In this document: piece after piece, positions 44,183 to 53,983 of the stretch
Position numbering within the stretch: position 1 is the first letter of the stretch
How the letters are laid out: each line of letters opens with the position of its first letter
Source: Linnemannia schmuckeri
Taxonomy: Eukaryota > Mortierellomycota > Mortierellomycetes > Mortierellales > Mortierellaceae
Assembly: GCA_029449235.1 (NCBI GenBank)
Contig: JANATG010000014.1
Coordinates: 310,001 to 374,000 of the forward strand
DNA length: 64,000 nt
Direction: 5' to 3'
Translations under genes and position numbers: made by a program
Notes under the pieces: generated by a model
The model's database searches: none
Seen by the model: only the letters and a program-made list of their open reading frames with translations
Told to the model about the DNA's origin: nothing

Positions 44183-44367
44183 CGTGGGCTGAGTTGAATG
44201 GGTTAATCGAATAGTCAGGTACCAGATAAAGGTACGCCGAACAGACCGATCATAAAAATACAAAATAGTTGAATGTGGAAGTAAAAAAGGAGCAACAAAA
44301 AAGAAAAGGAGAGGAAAAAGGTGGCAAAGAGTGCGAGTCGAAAAGAAAAGAGAAGAGAAAAAAATTC

Positions 44368-47300
44368 TCAGATGTCCGACTTGTTGCCAAATTTGCGCTG
44401 AAAGTGGAGCAAATCGTGGGTCAACTTGTCAATCTGCTCCAGACAGCTCACAGTAGATAAAGCTGAAATGGTCGATGTTACTGCCAACCCCTTGTCCTTG
44501 GATCCGATGACATTGTCGCAGTTCATGTTACCAGTGTTGGTATTGCAGCTTCCTGCTTCGTTCTGCGGTGGGGGTGTCATTGGTGGCTGGCCTCCTTGCT
44601 TCTGTTCAGATGTCGTGGTTGTCGACATCGCCGTCGTTGTGGCGGAAGTACTTGGCTGTGTTGTAGGATCCAATGACTCACTGCGGGAAGTCTCATGGAC
44701 CGATCGGGGTGGGGTGGACAACCACGCTGGCTGAGATTCCGAGGAGGATGACGATGGCCCGATGTTGTCAGCCATGGCCATTGTGGAATCTTCGCAAGCA
44801 GCAGCAGCAGCGGGGGTAGCAGCATTCGCCCGCGCCATGGCAGCGGCAGCAGCGGCTTCTCGGTTCTTCTTCATTTCGCTCATCTCGGCACGGGCATGGC
44901 TCACATAGTCTTGCAGCTGCTTAATACGCTTGTTCATGTCCGCAATGGTCATCTTGGCGGATGGGAATTTGACCTTGGTCGGTTGGATTGTAATAATCTG
45001 TGATGGCTGGGGTGTTCCTGCGGGTGAACCATGACGCGAATGGTGGTGTCCGTGGTTCTGCTGCGCCTTTCGAAGAGCCCCACCTCGTTTCACTACCTCG
45101 GGATGTGAGACTACGCTGTCGGCCCTGGCAGTGTCCTCTGAGGCGCTAGGGCTCTCCTCTGCAGGTGTCATTAGTTCGGCTTGTTCATCGTCTACTGGGT
45201 CGACCTTCTTGTTGGCTCGAGTGCTGTGTCCCTTCCTAGAAGATCGCGTGGCTACATGTTATTTTCGAGAGCACAGAGCAAAAAAAAAAAATGGTGGCGT
45301 TTTTTTTGGAGTGTCAGTCTTTGGAATTGATATCGGTGGATAAACTCAAAATCACATTATGTACATAACAGAGACAATTCACTCAAAAACGAGCAGAGGT
45401 TTCATGGTTACCTGGTACTTCAGCAACGGCTTCCGTCGGGGAAATGTCCTTATCGGATGCCTTGTCTTCATCCTCCGTCTCCAGTACCGAATCTTCCTTG
45501 GACCGCGTGGTTGATTCTGCAGTACGTCGCCGCTTGGAAGCTGGGACAATGTGGCTGGCCTCGATGACATCATCCGCTGGAGCTGCGCGGCTATTCTTCT
45601 TGTTGTTGGATGAACGAGCGTTCCGTCGAGTCGAAGGTGCGGCGGAGGTAGATGCGGACGAGGCGGACTCGGAATCCTGATCAGCAATCGGTAATGACTC
45701 TTCCAGTTGAACTGGGACAGGGGTCATCATCGCGCTAGCAGCGGATGAAGCTGAGCCGGACGACAGTTCATAATCAGGCATTGCTCCCTTTTTGCGCTTG
45801 GAGCCATTGGCCGAGCCCTTGCTGGATGAGCCTGCAGGCTTTTTGTTGGACTTTGCTGTCACTGGGGTAGAAGTGATTTCTGATTCATCTTCGGTGTGGC
45901 TCTTGCTAGCATCAGTGTTGCTGTTGTTGGTGTTATGCAAAGAGAGTTGGTCAAGGTCATCAAGAGTACTGTCAGTCTTTTTCCTGCGCTTGGATGCTCG
46001 TGTGACGTTGCCCTGGTGGTTGTTTTCAGTTGCTGTGGTATCTGGCTGACTGTCTCGATCTGTCGACACCTTGGACTCTCTAGCGGAGCTCTTGGTCTTG
46101 GGTGACTTTATTTTCAGGGAAGCCACAGCTGAGGAAGTGTTCTCTGCATTGGTCATCCTAAAGAATCCACCGGGTACAAAAAAGGATAGAATTGCAAGTA
46201 AATAAAATGAGCCATGGCGGAGAGCAATTGACCAGAAGCAAACAACAAAAGGTTCCAGGGAAGAAAAAGCTCCAACAGGGACCATGGTCCGAACGGGGGA
46301 GAGTATGTGTATATGTCTGTGTCTGTGAGAGAAGGGAAGTGAAAAGGGACAAATAGTTGTGGGCAGGGGATCAGGGGTACACAAAGAGGGGAAAAAAGTC
46401 GAGGAAAAAGTGAGGAGGAGACTTGAGGGGCGAGCTCAATTGGAAACAACAGGTATACTATCGCAGAGCAGCATGCAAACGTGGTACTTGTATGTAATGT
46501 ATGTGCGAGTGTATGTATATGTGGGTATGCGAGGAAGAGAAGAGAGGGTTTGGAGTAGGGGCAAGAGGGGGCGGAAAGAGTACAGTATGGAGCAAGTAAG
46601 AATAAAAAAGGGTGACTTACAGTACTCCGTCGATGACATGGTAAGGATGGTTCTCTGGTCTGCAAGAGTCGCAGTAGTACTTGTCTGGGGTGACCAGTCC
46701 GTCTCCGAGGCCGACGCAGGGACAGTGCTGCCAGACCTTGCAGGTCTCGCACTGGATCATCACTCCCATATGGTCTATTACGTTGTTCATTCAGTCATTC
46801 ATTCGAGTGAAGGCTAATATGTCAGTTCGGAGGTTGCGGTTTTGTTCCTGCTGTTGATGCTATTGACGTCTGTCGTGAGTAAAGTGAATGTCCAACGAGC
46901 GGGGGGAGATAGGTTGAAGGTACCAGTGTGGCAAACAACAAAAAAGAGATCACACAGAGTGGCGTGCTAAGAGGAGAGCCGCCACTTGTTGGTATTATTG
47001 CGTGGGTGTTATTTGCCTCAGCGTATTGTCTTCCCAGCTTTGGCTGTATTCTCAGATCACCTTTTATATTCACATACCATGGGCACATACGCAAACAAGC
47101 ACTTCAAAGTCTCAACTTACGTTCTTGTTCACAGACACAGCGCGTTTGGCCGCCATCGTCGTCGACCTTGTTCGGTGTCTTCTTGCTCTTGGTCTGGCCA
47201 TTGCGCTGGCTTCGTTTCGGAGAAGCTATTTTTTTTGACAGGTCATACCAAGAAGCGAATCAGAAAAAAGAGAAAAAGAAAGCCAGTCAGTCAATAAGTT

Positions 47301-47670
47301 GAATGAAGTGAAAGTATGGGTAGTGCGGGCGAGAAAAGGTCCCATCCGGAGACAACTCTCATCAGTCAGTCAGCCTCCCTATCTCTGACCAGGCTGCCTC
47401 ATGTTATTGGAAGGCGAGCTTGAGTAGCTGGGCCTACCAGTAGTACTTCAACAACTTACAAGGAATGCCACGAGCTGAAGACAATGTCGCGATCAGAAAA
47501 GGATGGGGCAAGGCAGGATAGAGGAAAGTAAATGGTAGGAAGAAAGAGCGGCTATTAGCTTTCTGCTGTTGATCAACTTCACCGCCAGGTTTGGCAACGT
47601 AAAACGAAACAAGGAAAAGAAAGAGTGTGTGCGTGAGAGTAAGAGTATGTGGGTGAGACTACTTACCCAT
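44368..47670 (-). CDS. Cti6-like PHD-finger protein (Rpd3L-type histone deacetylase subunit)
   Basis: Six coding exons: 47670-47667 (4 nt), 47474-47460 (15 nt), 47225-47121, 46774-46621, 46157-45412 and 45251-44368, giving 635 residues. After a basic start (MARGIPSSPKRSQRNGQTKS) comes a full C4HC3 PHD finger: Cys36, Cys38, Cys50, Cys53, His58, Cys61, Cys76, Cys79 (RCVCEQ, IQCETC, WQHCPC, YYCDSC). Then come Lys/Ser-rich disordered regions with nuclear-signal-like KRRKK and KRKKG, and near residue 430 the block AKMTIADMNKRIKQLQDYV, which resembles the conserved C-terminal motif of Cti6. In yeast, Cti6 reads methylated H3 for the Rpd3L complex and links Tup1-Ssn6 repression to SAGA. A coiled-coil end (LEQIDKLTHDLLHFQRKFG) closes the protein. 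The tiny exons were placed because they alone give a start codon and unbroken phase. The assignment to Cti6 rests on two motifs. Confidence 0.85.
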
Positions 47671-48760
47671 GTGGAATCTTGGCAAGAGGGTGGGATTGAG
47701 TTGAGGGTGAGTGGGAGTGGTGAGTGAGAGTGAAAGAGAGTGGAATGAGGGTATGTGAGAGTGTTGAGGCGAGGAAGCGAGATTCCGCCCAAAAGTGTAT
47801 GGGGAGAAGTGGTATTGTTGTTCTGAAGGAGAGGTGGGAAAAGGATAGAACAACGCAGGGCAGAGAAGAGAAGAAGAAAGAAGAAGAGTAATTAGGAAGT
47901 CTGCCGCTGTGGTTGTTGTTGTGGGGGTGAAAAAGTGAAAGAGTGGAGAGTGGAGATGGGTAAGAAGGTGGTTGCAGGGGATGAGAAGAAGGAAGAGGAA
48001 AAGAAAGAAGAATGGATTCCGTATGCCGAGGATGGTATGGGTATGAGACGAGAGAGTGAGAAAAAAAGGGCGATGGATGAAGGAAAGGAGAAAGGAGGAA
48101 GACGGATAAAGAGGGTAGGAGGAAGAGAAGAGGATGGGTGAACAACACACTGTGAGTCTGGGGAAGAGCGAAGAATCACAGCGAAGGAAGTAAGTAAGAA
48201 AGGAAGAGGGTAGTGGTAAGCAAAGGACAAGAGAATGAGAGCGAACAAGCGGAAGGGAAGAAGGAAAGGGCAAGGAAGGGAAGGGAGAAGAAGGGGAGAG
48301 AGTAGGGTTGGGAAGGAAGGAACGAAGAAGGAGAAGAAAACGAAGAAGGGCAGTCGGGCCGACACACTTGGGTAGGACTGGGGGACTGGCAAACGAGTGA
48401 AGAAGAAGAAAGGGAGAACGAGGGAAGCAAGGCAGCGTACGATTGAGTGTACGAATGCAGTGGAGCAAAACAAGTATGTTTGAGTGTATGAGTGTATGAA
48501 TGTGCGCCTCCACTGCGTGTAAATGTGATTGTCCCATGTTTCCAGGTTTCCCGCATGGATGTGGTGCCTGTGTCTCTTCTTCCGTCCTTCTTCCCTTTTT
48601 TTCCTTGAATGAAGCAATTGGCCAGTTAAAAGCGAGTGTGACTGCCACTCTCCCCTTCTCTGTACCACTCTTTCACCCCCATTGGTCGCTGATCAAACAT
48701 TCATTCATCCAACATAATTTGTTTCTTGGTTCTTTATTAACTTCCGCTCGATATCCATCC
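47671..48760. promoter_or_regulatory. Promoter region of the Cti6-like gene and 3' flank of F-box 1
   Basis: Extremely purine-rich on the plus strand (GGAAGAG runs at 47860-48430), so it reads as a long pyrimidine leader in the direction of the Cti6-like gene. The long minus-strand frames here (for example 47659-48668) come from this bias and are not called as genes. Confidence 0.5.
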
Positions 48761-50404
48761 TCATTCTTCCTCTTCTTCATCCTCCTCCTCGTCTTTATCC
48801 TCCTCATCATCATCACTAAAATACCTCTCGTCTGAATAAAACTTGCTCTCGTTAAACTGTATCCTCTCTACCTGCTCCAATCCACTCTCCATCATATGAA
48901 CCATCAACCGCCGCTTCATATCCATATTCTCAACTGCCTCCTCCAAACCCTGCTCCCGTAACGAAGGCTTCACATACCACCCCTGCCCACTCTCTCCAAA
49001 CACCTTCAACTTGTCTTTCATCTCAGCCTGCTCCTTCACCACCTTTGTCTCCCGTAATTTGTTGTTGTTCGCCTTCCTCCTCTTTGTCGTCAATGGCTCT
49101 TCCGCGTTGGCTTGGTATGGCGAGTACCCGATGATAGTCAGACTCTTGAGATCCCGACACACCCACGCCTCCCTCGTCAACTCTTCCAAATCCTTGGCCT
49201 CACACTCCTTCCCAACGTCCTCAATATCAACATCCTTCAGCCGTCGACACCCGGCAAGCAACCGACCCACCATCCTCACTTCCTCAGGACCAAACGTCCT
49301 TACTTCCAGATTCATCACCTCCAACGTATCCGAGTGCTTCAACAGGGCCTCGGTGATATGTTCATCCAACTTAACACCCAAGATGACTCTTCTCAATTGG
49401 CCTTCACTCTCGGCGGTGCTGTCCCGGAGCAAAGAAGCATAGAGGGATGACTTGATATAGCAGCCAGTTTCGTATTGCATCGAATATCCGACTTCGTATT
49501 CAATCGATTCCAGCCGAGGGCAAAAAGTCCGCAAATTGGATATCAGGGCCGGCCAATCGGATGTCTCAACATCGACATTCAGGTACAACGACCGAAGGGA
49601 TGGGCAGAGCTGGACAAGATGGACTGCTGCGGGACTTTGATGCCAGTCGAGAACCAGTCGTAATTCTGACAGTCTTTGCATCCTCGGTAACGACAGCGAG
49701 GATTGGATCGATAGAGATGACAGAGACAACAACGACGAGGCCTGAGTTGGCGTGGTAGTAGAGATGGAGTCAATTGACGACTCAAGTGGAAGGAAGGGAG
49801 TATCACCGTATCCAGAGATCAGCCTCAACGAAAGCATCTCCAGGGTCGAACTACAGGCAGCCAGAATCGCAAGAAGATCAACGCGATCAATCTTCCAGCT
49901 GTCCAGTTCCAACGATACCAGACCCGACAGACTCGCCATCGACTCGACCATCGCAGGCGGCATCTCGACCAGAAATTTGGACGCTGTCCACGTCAGGACC
50001 CGGAGTCTGGACCCAGTATTGGCCGACAAGAGAGCGAGCATAGCTTCTGCGTGCTGGTGAACCCGGAGGGTGGTCAGTTGACCTGGAGGTGATGCTGTGG
50101 GCGAACCACCGACGTTGTAGGGCAATTCCTTGTCAGAGACGGGTCTGAACATAACGAAGGTCCGGAGGTGGTGTATATGAGGATGATAGGGTGATCCGTC
50201 GTCGGTTTGACCTGAAATGAAGGTACTGTAGAGGTGGGGGAGGAAACAGTCGTGCCAGAACCGGCAGACGAGGATGCAGGGGAGAAACACCTCAGGGTGG
50301 TAGTCCCAGTAGTCCTCATCGCAACTGTAGACAAAGTGGGCGACTCTGTCGAGCACCTCTGGCAGGAGTAATGGGTTCTTTTGTGTCTTTGTTGTTGTTG
50401 TCAT
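48761..50404 (-). CDS. F-box/LRR-type protein 1
   Basis: Single exon, 547 residues from MTTTTKTQKNPLLLPEVLDR (start 50404; an upstream ATG at 50446 would add 14 residues). The F-box-like module is at about 10-55: LLPEVLDRVAHFVYSC, LVCRFWHDCFLPHLYSTF. Leucine-rich irregular repeats follow (SLVSLELDSWKIDRVDLLAIL, LRVLTWTASKF, LRSLYLNVD, LKDVDIEDV). The acidic tail is EEDKDEEEDEEEEE. Such proteins act as substrate receptors of SCF ubiquitin ligases, binding Skp1 by the F-box; the target cannot be read from sequence. Head-to-head with F-box 2, sharing an 812-bp intergenic region. Confidence 0.8.
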   Translation of the reverse strand: MTTTTKTQKNPLLLPEVLDRVAHFVYSCDEDYWDYHPEVFLPCILVCRFWHDCFLPHLYSTFISGQTDDGSPYHPHIHHLRTFVMFRPVSDKELPYNVGGSPTASPPGQLTTLRVHQHAEAMLALLSANTGSRLRVLTWTASKFLVEMPPAMVESMASLSGLVSLELDSWKIDRVDLLAILAACSSTLEMLSLRLISGYGDTPFLPLESSIDSISTTTPTQASSLLSLSSLSIQSSLSLPRMQRLSELRLVLDWHQSPAAVHLVQLCPSLRSLYLNVDVETSDWPALISNLRTFCPRLESIEYEVGYSMQYETGCYIKSSLYASLLRDSTAESEGQLRRVILGVKLDEHITEALLKHSDTLEVMNLEVRTFGPEEVRMVGRLLAGCRRLKDVDIEDVGKECEAKDLEELTREAWVCRDLKSLTIIGYSPYQANAEEPLTTKRRKANNNKLRETKVVKEQAEMKDKLKVFGESGQGWYVKPSLREQGLEEAVENMDMKRRLMVHMMESGLEQVERIQFNESKFYSDERYFSDDDEEDKDEEEDEEEEE

Positions 50405-51216
50405 TGTGCGTTCTGTGTTGGTATGATGTGGGGGATGTGTGAGCATGTTTGTCGAGTGATGAGAATGAAAGTAAAAAGAGAGGAATCATCCTTTATTTAT
50501 GTGAAGACATGGTCTCCAGTGTGCAAGTGACTTTGAACTGCGGGGAACTCGCTCAAGGGGCAACTTTATTCAATCATGCTAACGTATCCTTGATACATAT
50601 GGTGCCCTCTTTCGTATGCGTACAACGAGAGCGGACAAGGGTGGAGGTGTGTATCGGTGAGAAAAGCAATTACTTCTAGGCCATCGTTGTACCTTTGTGG
50701 TTACAGCAATCTCTCTCTCTTTCTCTCCTCTCCTTCTCTCCTTCTCTCCTTCTCCCAATTGCCCCTCCACATGAGTGAGTGTGGTTGTTTTTTTGCTTTG
50801 TGTGCAAGTGGAATACGATACGCAAAAAGACCATCTTGCATTGGCGTGGGAGACCTTAAATCAATTCGATGTTTGATTGGCCACTAAAAAATTGGCTGCT
50901 TGGATCGCGCTCCCAGTAGTTGTTCAAGAGCAATGACAGAGGCATGACAAGAGACAACAGTGAACGGGAAAAATGACCCGGCACTTCCATGCTTATGCTT
51001 GCCATAGCAGGTTGCCTGTCGCACATACACAAACACAGACACAAACATGTTTCTCTCCTGACACCCTTTTTTCCCTCGCTTGAACCTCATTCTTAAACTT
51101 CCATTCCTTTCTTTTTCTCTTCTCTTCTTTCTTGGCTCATTCATTCACAACAATAACTCACACTCAGCAGTACAACTCCCATTCCGCACAAGCGAAAGAA
51201 AGAAAAGGAACCCTAA
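50405..51216. promoter_or_regulatory. Bidirectional promoter region of F-box 1 and F-box 2
   Basis: 812 bp between divergent starts. The F-box 2 side has a CT-rich leader (51050-51150). The CTCTCTCTTTCTCTCC tract (50708-50755) is a simple repeat. No gene. Confidence 0.5.
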
Positions 51217-53571
51217 ATGAACGTCAACGCGGACCCCATTCACACAGTCGCTGGAGCACCCAACCAGGTCAACTTCAGACATGACGATATTCAGATACAA
51301 CGACGACTGCATGCACAACTCTCACAGCCAGAACCTAATCCATTGCAACTTCTACAAGGACAACAGCAAGAAGAACTGCAGGAGCATGGTGAACACGATC
51401 TCCAGTTCCAAAAGAGCCTTGCCACCTCTCTACCTCTACCACAGCAACAGCAGCAGCAGACATCGTCAACCACATCGACAGTGCCTCCGGAGATTATCCA
51501 GCTCATCGTCAACTACCTCGACAACAGAGACCTTGTCAAGGTCATCACCCTCAATTGGACATGGGCCCACTTGGCAGCCCCGCGGCTGTGGCACCAAATC
51601 GATTACACAGTCCAGTCCAGCAGGATCTTTTTCTTGATCACAAAGAGTGTCGCCCCTCCTAGTCCAGTCAAGGCTCCTTCGAACATCGTCTTTGCACCAT
51701 CTCCATTAAAACACCCGGGACCAAACACGTTGTTGTCGTTGGTATCACCTCTGTCTGGCTCACTGCCTCCTCTTCATCCTCCTCCACACTCGTCATCGCC
51801 CTCTCTGGCCGAAGCAGGGTTCACCTCAGTACCCTCACACGAATTCGGCGAAGAATTCTCGGACCAACGTCCTCCACCTCCCAAACGACGGCGCTCATAC
51901 CCTTGGCCAACCCTGCTGCCCTATCATGCTATGGTTCATACTCTCAGCGTCTCGCTCTCGACAGCCGATATGGTTCAGGATCTTCTGGAGTTAATCCCCT
52001 GCTGCACCGAACTCCGGTCGTTCGCCCTCCTCTCCGCTATTCCCACAGAGGACCTCTTGATCCGTGGGGTGATTGCATCGGCATGCAATGATGCCCATGA
52101 CCCCTTGAATGGCAGTACGACACCCCACCATCTTTCTATTTCATCATCATCATCATCACTCACTTCTTTGGCACTGGGCGCTCATGCCAGTCATACGCAC
52201 TCGCATTCACTCAGTTTGGACCCATACAACAGCTCGACTACTCCTAGGGCCGGTCTACAGGAGGCTGATGATGAGACTATTATGGCGTCCTCGACCTCTC
52301 AAAGTGGCATGTTGTTCAAGTTGCTCAGTCAATCGTGTTCCAAGTTGGAAAAGATCTGGTTCTCAGGTTTTCACCCTGTTTCGGTTCTGGGCGCCCCGAC
52401 GGATCTGAGGCCTCGACCAACGAAGGAGCGTTGCCTCCCGACTCAACCGCCACAATCCCTTGTCGTCGAGCCTCCTGTTACGACTGACGCACCCTTGCAA
52501 CCACGTCCTCATGGAAGATCATTGTCGTCGAATATGTCTTCTGTTAGGGATCCCTCCATGCCTCCAGTCTCACCTGTCCCAGGAATCAATGCAGCAGTGG
52601 CGTTGCCTGCTTCAATCTCACCTGTGATTGTTGCAGCTGCCATCAACCAGCCACACGTCCAGTCCAGGATCCATTCAGTCCAGTTTGTCAACTGTACTCT
52701 GCCACCACAGTACCTCCTCACGATGATCCAACACTCGTTGCCGAACCTTACTAGACTGGCGTTGACACAATGTTGGCAGGGCAATCCTCTCACGGGCACC
52801 TTTTTGTCGTCCGTGTCTAAGATTTGTCCGGGATTGAAGGAGATTACATTGCATGCAACCCAGAACCATCGCGATAGTGTCACATCAGAGAATTTGTTGC
52901 AGTTGTTGCAAGGTCTGGAGGGCAAGCCTAAGGACAGGGATGAAGCACACTTGTACCATGGAACGGTATCAGGACACAGGCAGCGTTTAGGAGCAGGAGC
53001 CTCGTTGGCAGATTTCCCTCTGGGCACCTTCCGCAAGTCGTCGTCTACAACTGCCGGAAGTGCCCGCTCTATCTCGACTACAGCGGCCACTATTGGATCC
53101 TCATCGTTTGCTTCCCACCCGAATTCCAACTCGAGTTCTTCGTCATCATCCATCGCCGACCTGTCACTGTCACCTCTATCTTCGCCCTCCTTGACAGCAT
53201 CCCCCTATCTGGCGAACGACGTTAATAACAACCACAATACCCCTAATCACGGGCCTGTCAGCAACGGCAACCACCCAACCCAACATCCATCATCTGTCAC
53301 TTCATATTACCAGGACACAGACGGAAGTGCTCAACCAGGATCGGATCTCGAGTCGATATCGGTATGGTTTACACATTCGACGTTGGATCAGTCGATCGCG
53401 ACTGAGCTTGCGAATAGGGCACGACATCCTCGACTGAGGCGAGTTGAGTTCGGGAGTGAAGATGCGTTTGATGAGGGCGAGGATTTGATCCGGCAGCTTA
53501 GGGAGCAGCGGAAGGAATTGAGTGTCACCTGGGTCAGCTATGGTGATACTGGAGATGATCGCGACGACTGA
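51217..53571 (+). CDS. F-box protein 2, Gln/Ser-rich
   Basis: Single exon, 784 residues from MNVNADPIHTVAGAPNQVNF. Gln-rich start (LLQGQQQEEL, QQQQQQ), then the F-box at about 89-128: VPPEIIQLIVNYLDNRDLVK, APRLWHQI. Long Ser/Pro/His-rich linkers with Ser runs (about 305-315 and 640-650) alternate with leucine-rich strands (IHSVQFVNCTLPP, LTRLALTQCW, LKEITLHATQN). It ends with VTWVSYGDTGDDRDD. Probable SCF substrate receptor. The divergent partner is F-box 1. No intron is needed. Confidence 0.8.
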   Translation: MNVNADPIHTVAGAPNQVNFRHDDIQIQRRLHAQLSQPEPNPLQLLQGQQQEELQEHGEHDLQFQKSLATSLPLPQQQQQQTSSTTSTVPPEIIQLIVNYLDNRDLVKVITLNWTWAHLAAPRLWHQIDYTVQSSRIFFLITKSVAPPSPVKAPSNIVFAPSPLKHPGPNTLLSLVSPLSGSLPPLHPPPHSSSPSLAEAGFTSVPSHEFGEEFSDQRPPPPKRRRSYPWPTLLPYHAMVHTLSVSLSTADMVQDLLELIPCCTELRSFALLSAIPTEDLLIRGVIASACNDAHDPLNGSTTPHHLSISSSSSSLTSLALGAHASHTHSHSLSLDPYNSSTTPRAGLQEADDETIMASSTSQSGMLFKLLSQSCSKLEKIWFSGFHPVSVLGAPTDLRPRPTKERCLPTQPPQSLVVEPPVTTDAPLQPRPHGRSLSSNMSSVRDPSMPPVSPVPGINAAVALPASISPVIVAAAINQPHVQSRIHSVQFVNCTLPPQYLLTMIQHSLPNLTRLALTQCWQGNPLTGTFLSSVSKICPGLKEITLHATQNHRDSVTSENLLQLLQGLEGKPKDRDEAHLYHGTVSGHRQRLGAGASLADFPLGTFRKSSSTTAGSARSISTTAATIGSSSFASHPNSNSSSSSSSIADLSLSPLSSPSLTASPYLANDVNNNHNTPNHGPVSNGNHPTQHPSSVTSYYQDTDGSAQPGSDLESISVWFTHSTLDQSIATELANRARHPRLRRVEFGSEDAFDEGEDLIRQLREQRKELSVTWVSYGDTGDDRDD

Positions 53572-53983
53572 GGCGTTCCTTCTTTGGATACGGCCCTTGT
53601 GGAAGGATAATAGACAGAGCAAATAAAAGATGAAAAAGAAAAAGCGTTGTCACGACCTGGGATCGAAAGAGCGATGTGAATTGGACGTGGTTCACGTGTC
53701 AGCCTTGTCGATTAAGTTCGAAAATGGGTCAGGAACCTCTTTCTACGGCAGTCCCTGCCTCCACAGTCGTCGGTCTTGTCTGCCGTTGCACCGGGGGAAG
53801 ATGAGATATCTCTCCTGTCCACCCACTGTGCCCATGGACACATATACTCACTTTACTGTCAACAATAAAGAATATTCGCTCTGTCACTTTTTTGGTTTTC
53901 TTCTTCACTCCACATCTTCTCTCCACTCCACTCTCTTCTCCTCCTTTCTCATCACCTTCCTCTTCTTTGTACTTTTCATCACC
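53572..53983. other. Intergenic between F-box 2 and CAT2
   Basis: 412 bp with the F-box 2 3' UTR and the CAT2 promoter and pyrimidine-rich leader (53880-53980). No gene. Confidence 0.5.

Larger units (their letters stand above)
40410..44367. other. Gene-free stretch, 4 kb
   Basis: I find no convincing gene between the methyltransferase start and the end of the Cti6-like gene. It is T/C-rich with many short frames of low complexity, a poly-A of 28 (43288-43315), a CAACAA-rich patch (43017-43060) and a GGAT microsatellite (44157-44182). It should hold the promoter of the methyltransferase gene (40410 upward) and may hold non-coding RNA that I cannot see. Confidence 0.4.

Noticed and set aside
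47659..48668. Long minus-strand frames at 47.7-48.7 kb
   Set aside because: They come from a purine-rich promoter region (Ser/Pro/Phe/Leu on the minus strand). No domain; the real content is the Cti6-like promoter.
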